NCBI GenBank assembly: GCA_910585375.1
Contig: CAJUCZ010000001.1
Coordinates: 62,001 to 126,000, forward strand
Source of the DNA: an uncultured Alphaproteobacteria bacterium
Lineage (GTDB): Bacteria > Pseudomonadota > Alphaproteobacteria > RF32 > CAG-239
Length of the DNA stretch: 64,000 nucleotides
Reading direction: 5' to 3'
Positions within the stretch are counted from its first letter, which is position 1. Every line of letters begins with the position of its first letter. The translations under genes and the position numbers were made by a program. Under the pieces are notes generated by a model. That model did not search any database. It saw only the letters and a list, made by a program, of their open reading frames with translations, and was not told where the DNA came from. Of this stretch, positions 1-8,282 are shown piece after piece.

Positions 1-951
1 AAGATTTTTTTGATTGTTTTTTGCCTGTCTTTGTTTTCAGAATTAATTTGTAATGATAAGCCTTTGATTCTGAAATATAATAATCAATTGTATTTTCCGG
101 TTTTAAACAGCTATGCCGATGCGGATTTTGGTGGCGATTTTCCGACACCTGCTGATTATAAAGACAAGTATCTTCTTGAAAATATTGAAAAAGACGGGTG
201 GATCGTGTGGCCGGTTCTGCCTTTTTCTTTTAATACGGTAGACTATGAACTGGATGTGCCGACTCCGGCTGCACCGTCCCGGCAACATTGGTTGGGAACG
301 GATGACGAGGGGAGAGATATTGTGGCCCGTATTCTCTATGGCATACGCCTTTCAGTTATTTTTGCGTTTCTGCTGACGCTGATTTCTTCTGCTATCGGTA
401 TTGCGGCTGGTGCCGTACAAGGTTATTTTGGCGGAAAGACGGACTTGTTTATGCAGAGAATTCTTGAAATCTGGGAAGCATTGCCCCAGCTTTTTGTTTT
501 AATTATTGTGGCCAGCATTTTTACGCCTACGTTTTTCAGCCTTTTGTTTATTCTTATCTTTTTTTCATGGATGAGTTTGACCGGTGTGGTGAGGGCTGAG
601 TTCCTGCGGGCGCGGAATTTGGAGTTTGTGCTGGCGGCAAAGGCGCTCGGAGTCAGTAATTGGCGTATAATTTATCGTCATATTCTGCCGAATGCGATTA
701 TTGCCACAATTACTTTTGTGCCTTTTATTATGTCCGGTGCAATTGTGTCTTTGACCGCGCTTGATTTTCTGGGGTTCGGGTTGCCGTATGATTATCCTTC
801 GCTGGGTGATTTGGTGCGGCAGGGAAAAGATAATCTACAGGCGCCGTGGATCGGAATTTCTATTTTTATTGTTTTGTCCAGCTTGTTGACTTTGCTTATT
901 TTTATCGGTGAAGGCGTGCGGGATGCTTTTGATGCAAGGAAGAACGGCTGA
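1..951 (+). CDS. yejE: ABC transporter permease, YejE type (5' end cut by window)
   Basis: Inner-membrane permease of the Yej peptide importer, known in enterobacteria for microcin C uptake and oligopeptide transport. The reading frame is open from the first base, so the N-terminus and first membrane helix lie outside the window. The visible part follows YejE closely: SELICNDKP, the soluble segment with SDFGG-like DADFGGDF, then HWLGTDDEGRD, several hydrophobic helices, and the permease cytoplasmic loop (EFLRARNLEFVLAAKALGVS) that contacts the ATPase. It ends GEGVRDAFDARK as the family does. Its stop overlaps the start of yejF by one base, so the two are co-translated. Confidence 0.93.
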   Translation, partial: KIFLIVFCLSLFSELICNDKPLILKYNNQLYFPVLNSYADADFGGDFPTPADYKDKYLLENIEKDGWIVWPVLPFSFNTVDYELDVPTPAAPSRQHWLGTDDEGRDIVARILYGIRLSVIFAFLLTLISSAIGIAAGAVQGYFGGKTDLFMQRILEIWEALPQLFVLIIVASIFTPTFFSLLFILIFFSWMSLTGVVRAEFLRARNLEFVLAAKALGVSNWRIIYRHILPNAIIATITFVPFIMSGAIVSLTALDFLGFGLPYDYPSLGDLVRQGKDNLQAPWIGISIFIVLSSLLTLLIFIGEGVRDAFDARKNG

Positions 952-2510
952 TGGCAATATTAGAGGTAAAAAATCTGGGATTGTCTTTATCAGACGGGAA
1001 AAGGCTGCTGGATAACGTATCTTTGTCTTTGGAAAAAGGACAAGTTTTGGGGATTGTCGGAGAATCCGGTTCAGGAAAATCTTTGACCGCATTATCTGTG
1101 TTGGGTTTGTTGCCGCCGCAGAAGTTTGTGTATGACAAGCAGGCAGAGATTTTGTTTGAGGGCGAGAATTTGCTGAAATCAACGGAGATGCAGCAGGTCA
1201 GGGGGGATAAAATAGCGCTGATTTTTCAAGAGCCGATGTCCTCATTGAATCCGCTTCATAAAATCGGCCGGCAGATTGCCGAAACTTTGATTTTGCACCG
1301 CGGGTTTAACGGAAGACAGGCGAAGGCAGAGGCATTGCGTCTTTTGAAGATGACCGGCATAAAAAATGCCCGTCGGCGGATGGAGGCATATCCTTTTGAA
1401 TTATCAGGCGGACAGAGGCAAAGGGTTATGATTGCGATGGCTATGGCCAATAATCCGGAGATTTTGATTGCCGACGAGCCAACGACAGCTCTTGATGTGA
1501 CGGTGCAGAAACAAATTATTGATTTGTTGCTTGATTTGAAGAAAAAGACAGGTATGGCAATTATTTTTATCAGTCATGATTTGCGGTTGGTACGGAAAAT
1601 TGCCGACAATATTTGTGTGATGAAAGACGGAAAAGTCATTGAGACGGGGAGTGCGGAGGAGTTGTTTAAATGTCCGCGAGAAAGTTATACCAAGAAATTA
1701 GTAAATTCGTTTTTCTCTTTGAAAAATAATAAAATATTTGATTCATCTATTGTTCTGAAGGCGGAGAAAATTCTGGTGGAGTTTGTGTTGAAACGGAGTT
1801 TTTGGGGGCGTCCGAAAAATATTCTGAAGGCTGTGGACTCTGTATCTTTTGAGTTGAAAAAAGGCAAGACGCTGGGGATTGTCGGAGAGTCCGGATCAGG
1901 AAAAACAACACTGGGATTGGCGGTTGCCAATTTGATACCGTATTCGGGGAAGGTTGAAATCAGCGGAATTTCGGGCAGTTCATCTAAGGCGGAATTGCGT
2001 AAAAAAGTGCAAATCGTGTTTCAGGATCCTTACAACTCATTGAATCCTCGGATGAATATCGGTGAAATTGTGGGGGAAGGGCTGCAGGTTCATTTTTCCG
2101 ACTTGCCAAAATCTGAGAAAAATAAAAGAATTATCAATGCTTTAAGAGAAGTCGGTTTGGATGAAGATGTTTTGGTGAAATATCCGCACGAGTTTTCCGG
2201 CGGGCAAAGACAGCGGATTGCCATTGCTCGGGCATTGGTGTTGGAGCCGGAAATTGTGATTTTGGACGAACCGACATCTGCGTTGGACGTTACAATTCAA
2301 AAGCAGGTTATGGCGTTGTTGCAGGAGATACAGAAAAAAAAGAATATTTCTTATATTTTTATATCGCACGATATGGCGGCAGTTCGGGCAATTGCCGATG
2401 ATATTGCCGTTATGCGTGACGGAAAAATTGTAGAGATGTCTTCCTGTGAAAGAATATTTACGGTACCACAGCAGGAATATACCAAAGAACTGATTGCAGC
2501 TTCTTTGTAA
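951..2510 (+). CDS. yejF: ABC transporter ATP-binding protein with two fused ATPase domains, YejF type
   Basis: Energises the Yej peptide importer. At 519 aa it contains two complete nucleotide-binding domains in tandem, as in YejF. The first has Walker A GESGSGKS (about residues 37-44), signature LSGGQRQRV and Walker B ILIADEPTTALD. The second has GESGSGKTT, FSGGQRQRIAIARAL and VILDEPTSALD. Each domain is followed by the oligopeptide-ATPase tail (SYTKKLVNS, EYTKELIAAS). It begins inside the yejE stop codon. It is the last gene of the operon; no clear T-tailed hairpin was seen immediately after it. Confidence 0.94.
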   Translation: MAILEVKNLGLSLSDGKRLLDNVSLSLEKGQVLGIVGESGSGKSLTALSVLGLLPPQKFVYDKQAEILFEGENLLKSTEMQQVRGDKIALIFQEPMSSLNPLHKIGRQIAETLILHRGFNGRQAKAEALRLLKMTGIKNARRRMEAYPFELSGGQRQRVMIAMAMANNPEILIADEPTTALDVTVQKQIIDLLLDLKKKTGMAIIFISHDLRLVRKIADNICVMKDGKVIETGSAEELFKCPRESYTKKLVNSFFSLKNNKIFDSSIVLKAEKILVEFVLKRSFWGRPKNILKAVDSVSFELKKGKTLGIVGESGSGKTTLGLAVANLIPYSGKVEISGISGSSSKAELRKKVQIVFQDPYNSLNPRMNIGEIVGEGLQVHFSDLPKSEKNKRIINALREVGLDEDVLVKYPHEFSGGQRQRIAIARALVLEPEIVILDEPTSALDVTIQKQVMALLQEIQKKKNISYIFISHDMAAVRAIADDIAVMRDGKIVEMSSCERIFTVPQQEYTKELIAASL

Positions 2511-2583
2511 TTACCAAGTCTCAACTTTTATGCTGAAGTATTATAAATGAGTAAATTTTACATGAAGATTTTGTTGAGCTGAC

Positions 2584-2886
2584 GTGCGTTTATATCAAAA
2601 AAATATTTTAGCTCGTTGTGAGCGCCCGTTTTTTGATGTTTGTACTTTTATTGTGAATTTTATCAAAGATTTAAGTTTTTCTTTTATTTTGTTTTTTATA
2701 TGCATAAGATATATTATGCGACAAAATATAAACGTGGAAATGTGGGCAGTCCTCTCTTTTATAAGTATAATCAACATGTTGCTTCTTTTGTCAATGGTTA
2801 ACGTTTTTATTGCCTTTAATATTGTGGGATTGAAAATCAAGTGGTTTTCAACAAGCCGGCGGAATATCACGGCGAAATTTATATAA
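2584..2886 (+). CDS. possible small membrane protein, unknown
   Basis: A 100-codon frame opening with GTG in the otherwise empty stretch after yejF. It encodes two hydrophobic segments (about residues 28-46 and 53-80) and a basic C-terminus. There is no convincing ribosome site, the region is very AT-rich, and a long frame also exists on the opposite strand (2595-2870), so either or neither may be real. I recognise no family. Apart from this frame, 2511-3030 holds only a small CCGGC/GCCGG hairpin near 3016-3031. Confidence 0.25.
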   Translation: MRLYQKNILARCERPFFDVCTFIVNFIKDLSFSFILFFICIRYIMRQNINVEMWAVLSFISIINMLLLLSMVNVFIAFNIVGLKIKWFSTSRRNITAKFI

Positions 2887-3030
2887 TCATGACGGTTGGC
2901 TGTTAATTTTGCCTGTTATCTGATTGAGAAAGTCTGTTATGCTTTTAGGGTTTTTATTATGAGAAATTATATTATCCATCTATTTTATTTGAATGGCATG
3001 TCATATTTTTAAGATCCGGCTGTTTTGCCG

Positions 3031-3069
3031 GTAAAATAAAACCCCTGCTCTTTTTCAGATACAGGGGGT
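3031..3069 (-). terminator. intrinsic terminator
   Basis: On the minus strand a CCCCTG/CAGGGG stem is followed by TTTTATTTT. It lies just after the stop of the small membrane protein encoded at 3086-3442. Confidence 0.75.
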
Positions 3070-3085
3070 AAGAACGGCTATTTTC

Positions 3086-3442
3086 TCAGAAACGGCTGAA
3101 AATCAGGCGTACCAGATTTAACAGATAAACAATACAGGTAAATGCCAATGTTCTGTACAGAGTTGTGAAGGTATCAAGTGTACCGAGGGAGCCGTTAAGA
3201 ACAAAGATATGGATGCAGACAGCCGTTATTAAGCCTGTTACAATTACCGCAATCCAATAATGGCGGAAGTTGCCCAGCAGAAAGGCGCTGATTGCCGCAA
3301 CAACCAAAATCCACGGGTTTGTGGCGTGGGCGGCAATAGCATAAGCAGGATTGGTAATTTCAGGAATTCTCATTGTAAAACCAATTCCCAAGACGATAAG
3401 TGCCGCTGCTAATATCCAAAAGTAATATCTTGATTTGCTCAT
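3086..3442 (-). CDS. small integral membrane protein, unknown
   Basis: A 118-aa protein that is almost entirely hydrophobic, with four predicted helices (about 7-24, 44-60, 62-82 and 95-115) and a short basic N-terminus (MSKSR). No catalytic or binding motif is visible and I do not recognise the family. It stands alone with its own terminator and is separated from the outer-membrane gene upstream by another terminator, so it is probably a single-gene unit. Confidence 0.6.
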   Translation of the reverse strand: MSKSRYYFWILAAALIVLGIGFTMRIPEITNPAYAIAAHATNPWILVVAAISAFLLGNFRHYWIAVIVTGLITAVCIHIFVLNGSLGTLDTFTTLYRTLAFTCIVYLLNLVRLIFSRF

Positions 3443-3551
3443 TTGTTTACCTCATTTAATGGTTAAAAACTAATATAGAAAGTAGCATTGTTGTTTGAGC
3501 GGAGCAATGTTTTTTTGATGTTTTTGCCCTGCTTCTGTTTTGTTATAACAT

Positions 3552-3585
3552 AAAAAACCGCCCCTGAAACAGGAACGGTTTTTTG
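3552..3585 (-). terminator. intrinsic terminator
   Basis: Stem AACCG..CCTG/CAGG..CGGTT flanked by A and T runs on both sides. It can stop transcription on either strand and lies directly downstream of the beta-barrel gene. Confidence 0.75.
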
Positions 3586-3613
3586 TTTAGCAGTGTATGA
3601 CGTGATATCTTTA

Positions 3614-4177
3614 TTAGAAAGTATATCTAAGACCGGCAGTGACTTCGGCAAGATTGTCAATGTCACGAGCGCCCAAGAAGGTGTAACGTCCCATTACACG
3701 GGCAGACCAGTTTTGAGTCATGTGGTACTGCGCACCAACACCAAAACGGTAACCTGTACGGTCTTTATTATATTTCGGTTTGTTGTTGCCGCTGTATTTT
3801 GCGGAGAATTTATAGTTTCCGAGACCAACGGAACCCAGCAGATTGAACTTTTCATTGCAAGCCGGAATCGGCAGGTAACCCATTAAATCCGCACCATAAG
3901 CGTAGAATTTGCTTTTGACTGAACCGTCGGCATCGTGTGTCTTTCTGTCTCCGGCCTGTTGGAAGAAAGCTTCAAGACCGGCATATTGGCCAACCCGAAT
4001 ACCGGCATTGACAACGCCTGAATTGTAACCGTCATCAACACGTTTCAACTGTTTTTTCAAATCAAATTTTGAATAGGCATAATCCAACCCGATATAAGGA
4101 TTGTATTCTTTGGCGGCGGCGCCAAAGGAAATAAGACAAGCAACTCCTGCTAACAGTAATGTTTTCTTCATATTCAT
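3614..4177 (-). CDS. outer-membrane beta-barrel protein (OmpA/OmpW-like fold)
   Basis: Predicted exported porin-like protein of about 187 aa. A signal peptide is clear (KKTLLLAGVACLISFGAAA, then AKEYNPYIGLDYAYSKF). The remainder alternates polar and aromatic residues as in eight-stranded barrels and ends AGLRYTF, with the C-terminal Phe used for outer-membrane insertion. Three in-frame ATGs lie close together (4186, 4177, 4171). GGAG sits just upstream of the latter two, so 4177 or 4171 is the likely start. No enzymatic motif is seen; the role is probably structural or in adhesion. Monocistronic, with its own terminator. Confidence 0.8.
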   Translation of the reverse strand: MNMKKTLLLAGVACLISFGAAAKEYNPYIGLDYAYSKFDLKKQLKRVDDGYNSGVVNAGIRVGQYAGLEAFFQQAGDRKTHDADGSVKSKFYAYGADLMGYLPIPACNEKFNLLGSVGLGNYKFSAKYSGNNKPKYNKDRTGYRFGVGAQYHMTQNWSARVMGRYTFLGARDIDNLAEVTAGLRYTF

Positions 4178-4408
4178 AAACTCCATTTAAATAGGTTTTT
4201 TTAAGTTTACTCTTACAATCAAAAGGCGGTTGTAATTCTTGTGTTAAGCAACAGCGCATATATTTTTTAGGCCACACGCCGTTGGTTGCAAATGATTTAA
4301 TGCTGGAAAAGTAGATTTAAAGAGGTTATGGTAAAAAAAATTATGCTAAAGTATATAAAATTTGCAGAAATACGTTCTTTTTATTATAAATTAAGGAGTT
4401 GGATCGTT

Positions 4409-5044
4409 ATGAATTTTGTTTGTCCTGATAAAAAATGTGAAAATTGCAGCCGTTTGATTGCTTTTCGGCATGAAAACGAAAAGAAGTTTCCGACTTATTA
4501 TAACGGGCCTGTTCCTTCTTTCGGCGGTTTGGATGCCGAGATCCTTATTATCGGGCTGGCTCCGGGGTTGAACGGCGCCAATCAGACCGCTCGGCCTTTT
4601 ACCAATGATTATGCAGGCGATGTGCTTTATCCGATTTTGAAAGAATTTGGCTTTGCCAAAGGAGAATATCAGAAACGTAAAGATGACGGCTTTGAATTGG
4701 TGAATGTCAGAATTACCAATTCTGTCCGCTGTGTGCCGCCGCAAAATAAAGTGACCGGAGAAGAAGTGAATAACTGCGGGCGTTATTTGATTGAAGAAAT
4801 CCGTTCAATGCCGAATTTGAAAGTGATTCTGACGCTGGGAGCGGTTGCTCACAGTGCCCTGCTCGGTGTTCTGGGTTATAAAAAAGCCGCTTTTAAGTTT
4901 GCGCACGGTGCTGTTCATCGTCTTGACAAGCACAATCTTTTGATGCTCAATTCTTATCATACCTCGCGTTATAATGTGAATACCGGCGTTTTAACTTATG
5001 AGATGTTTCAGGATATTGTGCGAAAATTGAAAGAATTGTGTTGA
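4409..5044 (+). CDS. uracil-DNA glycosylase, family 5 (UDGb) type
   Basis: Removes uracil, and in this family often other deaminated bases, from DNA in base-excision repair. The start at 4409 follows AAGGAG; an upstream in-frame ATG at 4328 has no such site. The 211-aa product has the family motif A GLAPGLNGANQTARPFTND (about residues 49-67) and a C-terminal motif SYHTSRYN in place of the usual HPSxxN. Four cysteines suited to an iron-sulfur cluster are present (C5, C10, C13 and the RCVPP cysteine near residue 110). The neighbouring downstream gene is unknown. Confidence 0.85.
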   Translation: MNFVCPDKKCENCSRLIAFRHENEKKFPTYYNGPVPSFGGLDAEILIIGLAPGLNGANQTARPFTNDYAGDVLYPILKEFGFAKGEYQKRKDDGFELVNVRITNSVRCVPPQNKVTGEEVNNCGRYLIEEIRSMPNLKVILTLGAVAHSALLGVLGYKKAAFKFAHGAVHRLDKHNLLMLNSYHTSRYNVNTGVLTYEMFQDIVRKLKELC

Positions 5045-5110
5045 ATTGTGTCTAAAAAAGTTTTAAGGTTAAAACAATTTATTTTATTATTAATCTATAA
5101 TTTAATTCTT

Positions 5111-5467
5111 ATGAAGATAGTAAAACAATGGAAAAGAAACGGAAGTATTAATTCTGACGGTACAATCTGTTGGTCGAACAAGAGTGTGGAACAGCAGATA
5201 CTCAATGCTAAAAATGATGAAAAGAGTTGCGGCTATGTGACGGAGAAGATTTTTATATTTGCAGATGGTCGCAGCCGGTCTTTTGCGCGTTATTATTTTT
5301 TCGGGCATTTGGTAGAAAGGGAATATGTTATCAGACATTTCTCGCAAAGTCCGGGTTTTGAAAGCTGGCTGAAAGGATATGACAAAACGTTGTTTATCTT
5401 TGTTCCGCAAGGCAAATATTTGTTTAAGATTAAAGATAACCGGAAAATCTGTTTTGTTGCCCGTTAA
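5111..5467 (+). CDS. hypothetical protein
   Basis: A 118-aa protein if started at the ATG at 5111. A GTG at 5048, four bases after the glycosylase stop, would add a hydrophobic 21-residue N-terminus. A TATAAT-like hexamer at 5095-5100 could make 5111 a short-leader start, but neither start has a good ribosome site. The sequence is soluble and rich in aromatic and basic residues, with no motif I recognise. It ends just before a strong bidirectional terminator shared with rnfA. Confidence 0.5.
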   Translation: MKIVKQWKRNGSINSDGTICWSNKSVEQQILNAKNDEKSCGYVTEKIFIFADGRSRSFARYYFFGHLVEREYVIRHFSQSPGFESWLKGYDKTLFIFVPQGKYLFKIKDNRKICFVAR

Positions 5468-5480
5468 ATTTTGCATCTTA

Positions 5481-5512
5481 AAAAAGCCTGTTTCAAAAGA
5501 AACAGGCTTTTT
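5481..5512. terminator. bidirectional intrinsic terminator
   Basis: A perfect 14-bp stem AAAAAGCCTGTTTC/GAAACAGGCTTTTT with an AAAA loop. It terminates the plus-strand hypothetical gene and the minus-strand rnf operon, which converge here. Confidence 0.9.
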
Positions 5513-5518
5513 GTTATC

Positions 5519-6094
5519 TTAATTCCCTATTCCGGCAAAGCCCATAAAAGCCAGAGATAAAAGTCCGGCGGTGATAAGCGTAATCGGCGTACCGCGCATG
5601 GCATGCGGCAAAGCGTTTATGTTAATTCTTTCGCGCAGACCGGCAAAAAGGACGATTGCCAGTGTGAAGCCTATAGCATTTGCCAGAGCATAACAGACAG
5701 CGTGTGTCAGATTGTAGTCTTTTTGGACGGCAAGAATGGCGATACCCAGAACTGCGCAGTTGGTCGTAATCAACGGCAGAAAAATTCCCAGTGCCTGATA
5801 CAAAGCCGGTGAGACTTTTTTAAGAATAATTTCAACCATTTGCACCAAAGAAGCAATAATCAGGATAAATACTACCGTAATCATAAATTCCAGATGATAT
5901 GGAATTAACAACAGGTGATAAGCCAGATAAGTGGCAATAGTCGACAGGGTCATGACAAACATGACGGCCATTCCCATTCCTGCGGCGGTCGAACTGTTTT
6001 TGGAAACGCCCAAAAACGGGCAAATTCCCAGAAATTGCGACAATACAATATTATTAACGAAGATTGCGCTGATAAAAATCATGATGTAACTCAT
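5519..6094 (-). CDS. rnfA: Rnf complex membrane subunit RnfA
   Basis: Polytopic inner-membrane subunit of the Rnf ferredoxin:NAD oxidoreductase, which couples electron flow to Na+ or H+ movement. The 191 aa contain six hydrophobic helices and the family's VNNIVLSQFLGICPFLGVS near the N-terminus and LITTNCAVLGIA in the middle, whose paired cysteines hold the membrane iron-sulfur site together with RnfE. It is the last gene of the operon and its start overlaps the rnfE stop by four bases. Confidence 0.96.
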   Translation of the reverse strand: MSYIMIFISAIFVNNIVLSQFLGICPFLGVSKNSSTAAGMGMAVMFVMTLSTIATYLAYHLLLIPYHLEFMITVVFILIIASLVQMVEIILKKVSPALYQALGIFLPLITTNCAVLGIAILAVQKDYNLTHAVCYALANAIGFTLAIVLFAGLRERININALPHAMRGTPITLITAGLLSLAFMGFAGIGN

Positions 6095-6690
6095 TTGCCT
6101 GCTCCGGTGATTTTGTTAAAGACAATAACAAGTCCGGCCAAAGCCAGAAAAGCGCCGGGAGGCATGATGAACAACATCATGGTATCGGCATCTTCAGCTA
6201 CGAATTTCCAGCCGAAGACAGAGCCCATGCCCAATATTTCACGCATAATTCCCAACAAGGTTAATGCGCCGGCAAAGCCTATTCCCATTCCGACGGCATC
6301 GAGGACAGACTGCCAGATTGTATTTTTCGATGCAAAGGCTTCGGCGCGTCCCAGAATAATGCAGTTGACGACAATCAGCGGGATAAAAATTCCGAGACGT
6401 GCGTGCAAAGAAGGAAGATAAGCTGCCATCAGAAGGTCTACAACCGTAACAAAAGAGGCTATAATCACAATATAGCAAGGAATGCGCACCATATCGGGAA
6501 TGACGTTTTTTACCAAGGATATGGCAAAGTTGGACAGGATCAGGACAAACAGCGTTGCCAGCCCCATCCCCAGCCCATTGGCAGCAGAGGTCGTAACGCC
6601 CAGAGTCGGGCACATTCCGAGCAGCATGACAAAGGTCGGGTTTTCTTTGATAATGCCTCTGGTCAGATTTTCATAACTTTGGTTGCTCAT
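6091..6690 (-). CDS. rnfE: Rnf complex membrane subunit RnfE
   Basis: Paralogue of RnfA in the same complex, inserted in the opposite orientation. The 199-aa polytopic protein carries LLGMCPTLGVT near the N-terminus and LIVVNCIILGRAEAFA in the middle, the counterpart cysteine motifs. Three bases separate it from rnfG and it overlaps rnfA, which fits one tightly packed transcript. Confidence 0.96.
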   Translation of the reverse strand: MSNQSYENLTRGIIKENPTFVMLLGMCPTLGVTTSAANGLGMGLATLFVLILSNFAISLVKNVIPDMVRIPCYIVIIASFVTVVDLLMAAYLPSLHARLGIFIPLIVVNCIILGRAEAFASKNTIWQSVLDAVGMGIGFAGALTLLGIMREILGMGSVFGWKFVAEDADTMMLFIMPPGAFLALAGLVIVFNKITGAGK

Positions 6691-6693
6691 GTC

Positions 6694-7269
6694 TTAGTTT
6701 CCCAATGTACTGAATTTGATATAATTGTCATAAGCGCGTTGGATGGCATCCAGAACGGCGCGTGAACTTATGGTTGCTGAGGTAACGGCGTCTATGTCCC
6801 CGTCGTCTTGCTTTACTTTTAATTTTTGCTTGGTGATGTTAAAGCCGCGGAGCTGGCGGGCGAACTTTTCTTCTGTAACTTTAGAGCCCAGACCGGGGGT
6901 TTCTTTATGGCTGACGACTTTATAATCGGTAATGGTACCGTCGAGCAAAAAGCCGACAATCAGTTCCAACCGGCCGCTGAAGGCATTATTGCTGTATGTC
7001 TTCATGGCGACGGAAGTGATTTTTGTGCCTTGTCTGGCCGGATAAAGTTCAATATTGCTGCCGGAAATGGTCAGGCGTTCCTGGTAGGGGTTATTGTCAT
7101 AATCAGGCGGTAAAACGGCTTGGATGGCCTCAAGTTTTTTCTTATCCTGAGCCTTTTTGATCGGTTCCTGCGTAATCCGGTAGCTGATACTTAAGATTAA
7201 TGCGGATAATCCGGCAACAATTGTCATTGCCAAGATCATGTTTTTTAAGGTACTGGCAGGTTTGCTCAT
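6694..7269 (-). CDS. rnfG: Rnf complex flavoprotein subunit RnfG
   Basis: Periplasmic subunit anchored by one N-terminal helix (about residues 9-29), carrying FMN covalently bound to a threonine. The FMN-binding domain ends with VTSATISSRAVLDAI; by family knowledge Thr166 of TSAT is the flavin attachment site, modified by ApbE, which is encoded at the head of the same operon. The domain includes ETPGLGSKV as in other RnfG proteins. The 191-aa length is normal. Confidence 0.95.
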   Translation of the reverse strand: MSKPASTLKNMILAMTIVAGLSALILSISYRITQEPIKKAQDKKKLEAIQAVLPPDYDNNPYQERLTISGSNIELYPARQGTKITSVAMKTYSNNAFSGRLELIVGFLLDGTITDYKVVSHKETPGLGSKVTEEKFARQLRGFNITKQKLKVKQDDGDIDAVTSATISSRAVLDAIQRAYDNYIKFSTLGN

Positions 7270-8271
7270 TTATTTTCTCCCTGTCCCGTAGACTCGGGGA
7301 ATACACCAGCGATCAATCAGCGGGACAAATGCGTTCATTATCAAAATGGCAAAAGAAACACCTTCCGGATAGGCGCTGAAGACCCGGATAATAACGGTCA
7401 GGGTTCCGCAACCAATAGCAAAAATGATTTTGCCGTTGGTTGTCATCGGAGACGTAACGTAATCCGTTGCCATAAAGACAGCCCCCAGAATTAAACCGCC
7501 GGAAAGCAGATGGGCCACCGGATCAAGATTTGGCGTTTGTTTGAAAAACCACATGATTGACGTTAAAATAAACACGGTTGAAAGGTAATAAAAGGGAATA
7601 TGCCATGTGATGACCTTTTTACAGAGCATATAAAAGAGGCCGAGGAGCAAAGCAATGGCAGAAACTTCGCCTAAGCTTCCGCCGGCGTTCCCTAAAAGCA
7701 TATTCAAATAACTTGGCACATTATCAATATGATAACTATATTTTGCTAAACCATTACTTAATGTTTCAGGGCTCAAATGTTTTAAGATTCCGAGTGTGGT
7801 TGCGCCGGTTTGGGCATCTGTGGCAAAAAAGCTGCCGAATTGTGGCTGCGGCCAGGTTGTCATTTGCTGCGGAAAAGATACAAACAGAAAGACACGGCCG
7901 ACCAGTGCCGGATTGAACAGGTTTTTTCCCAGTCCGCCGTAAGCCATTTTGGTTATGCCGATTGCAAAGAAAGCGCCAATTAAAATCATCCACAACGGAA
8001 TGCCGCTTGGCAGGTTGAAGCCCAGCAGGATGCCGGTAATGACGGCTGAAAAATCGCCGGTTGTGGGCGGTATTTTTAAAAAGTAACGGCAAATTAAATA
8101 TTCGCAGGCAACACAGGCGGCAACGGAGGTCAGTAAAACCTGAAAGGCGTTGAAGCCGAAGATCAGCAAAGCGGCCAAAACAGCGGGCATTAATGCGATG
8201 ACGACATCTTTCATCAGGTTTTTGGTGCTGACGGGAGAAGCCATGTGCGGTGCGGAAGATATCTTTAACAT
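7270..8271 (-). CDS. rnfD: Rnf complex membrane subunit RnfD
   Basis: Polytopic subunit of 333 aa homologous to NqrB. It carries a second covalent FMN; TGAT at about residues 155-158 matches the S/T-G-A-T attachment motif. Other family features include the amphipathic N-terminus ending STKNLMKDVVIALMPA and GGLGKNLFNPALVGRVF in the middle. It abuts rnfG without a gap and follows rnfC by eleven bases. Confidence 0.95.
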   Translation of the reverse strand: MLKISSAPHMASPVSTKNLMKDVVIALMPAVLAALLIFGFNAFQVLLTSVAACVACEYLICRYFLKIPPTTGDFSAVITGILLGFNLPSGIPLWMILIGAFFAIGITKMAYGGLGKNLFNPALVGRVFLFVSFPQQMTTWPQPQFGSFFATDAQTGATTLGILKHLSPETLSNGLAKYSYHIDNVPSYLNMLLGNAGGSLGEVSAIALLLGLFYMLCKKVITWHIPFYYLSTVFILTSIMWFFKQTPNLDPVAHLLSGGLILGAVFMATDYVTSPMTTNGKIIFAIGCGTLTVIIRVFSAYPEGVSFAILIMNAFVPLIDRWCIPRVYGTGRK

Positions 8272-8282
8272 AGTACTGAACC

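Noticed and set aside
2595..2870. A 91-codon minus-strand frame opposite the possible small membrane protein
   Set aside because: AT-rich DNA gives open frames on both strands; the minus frame has no ribosome site and no coherent helix pattern.
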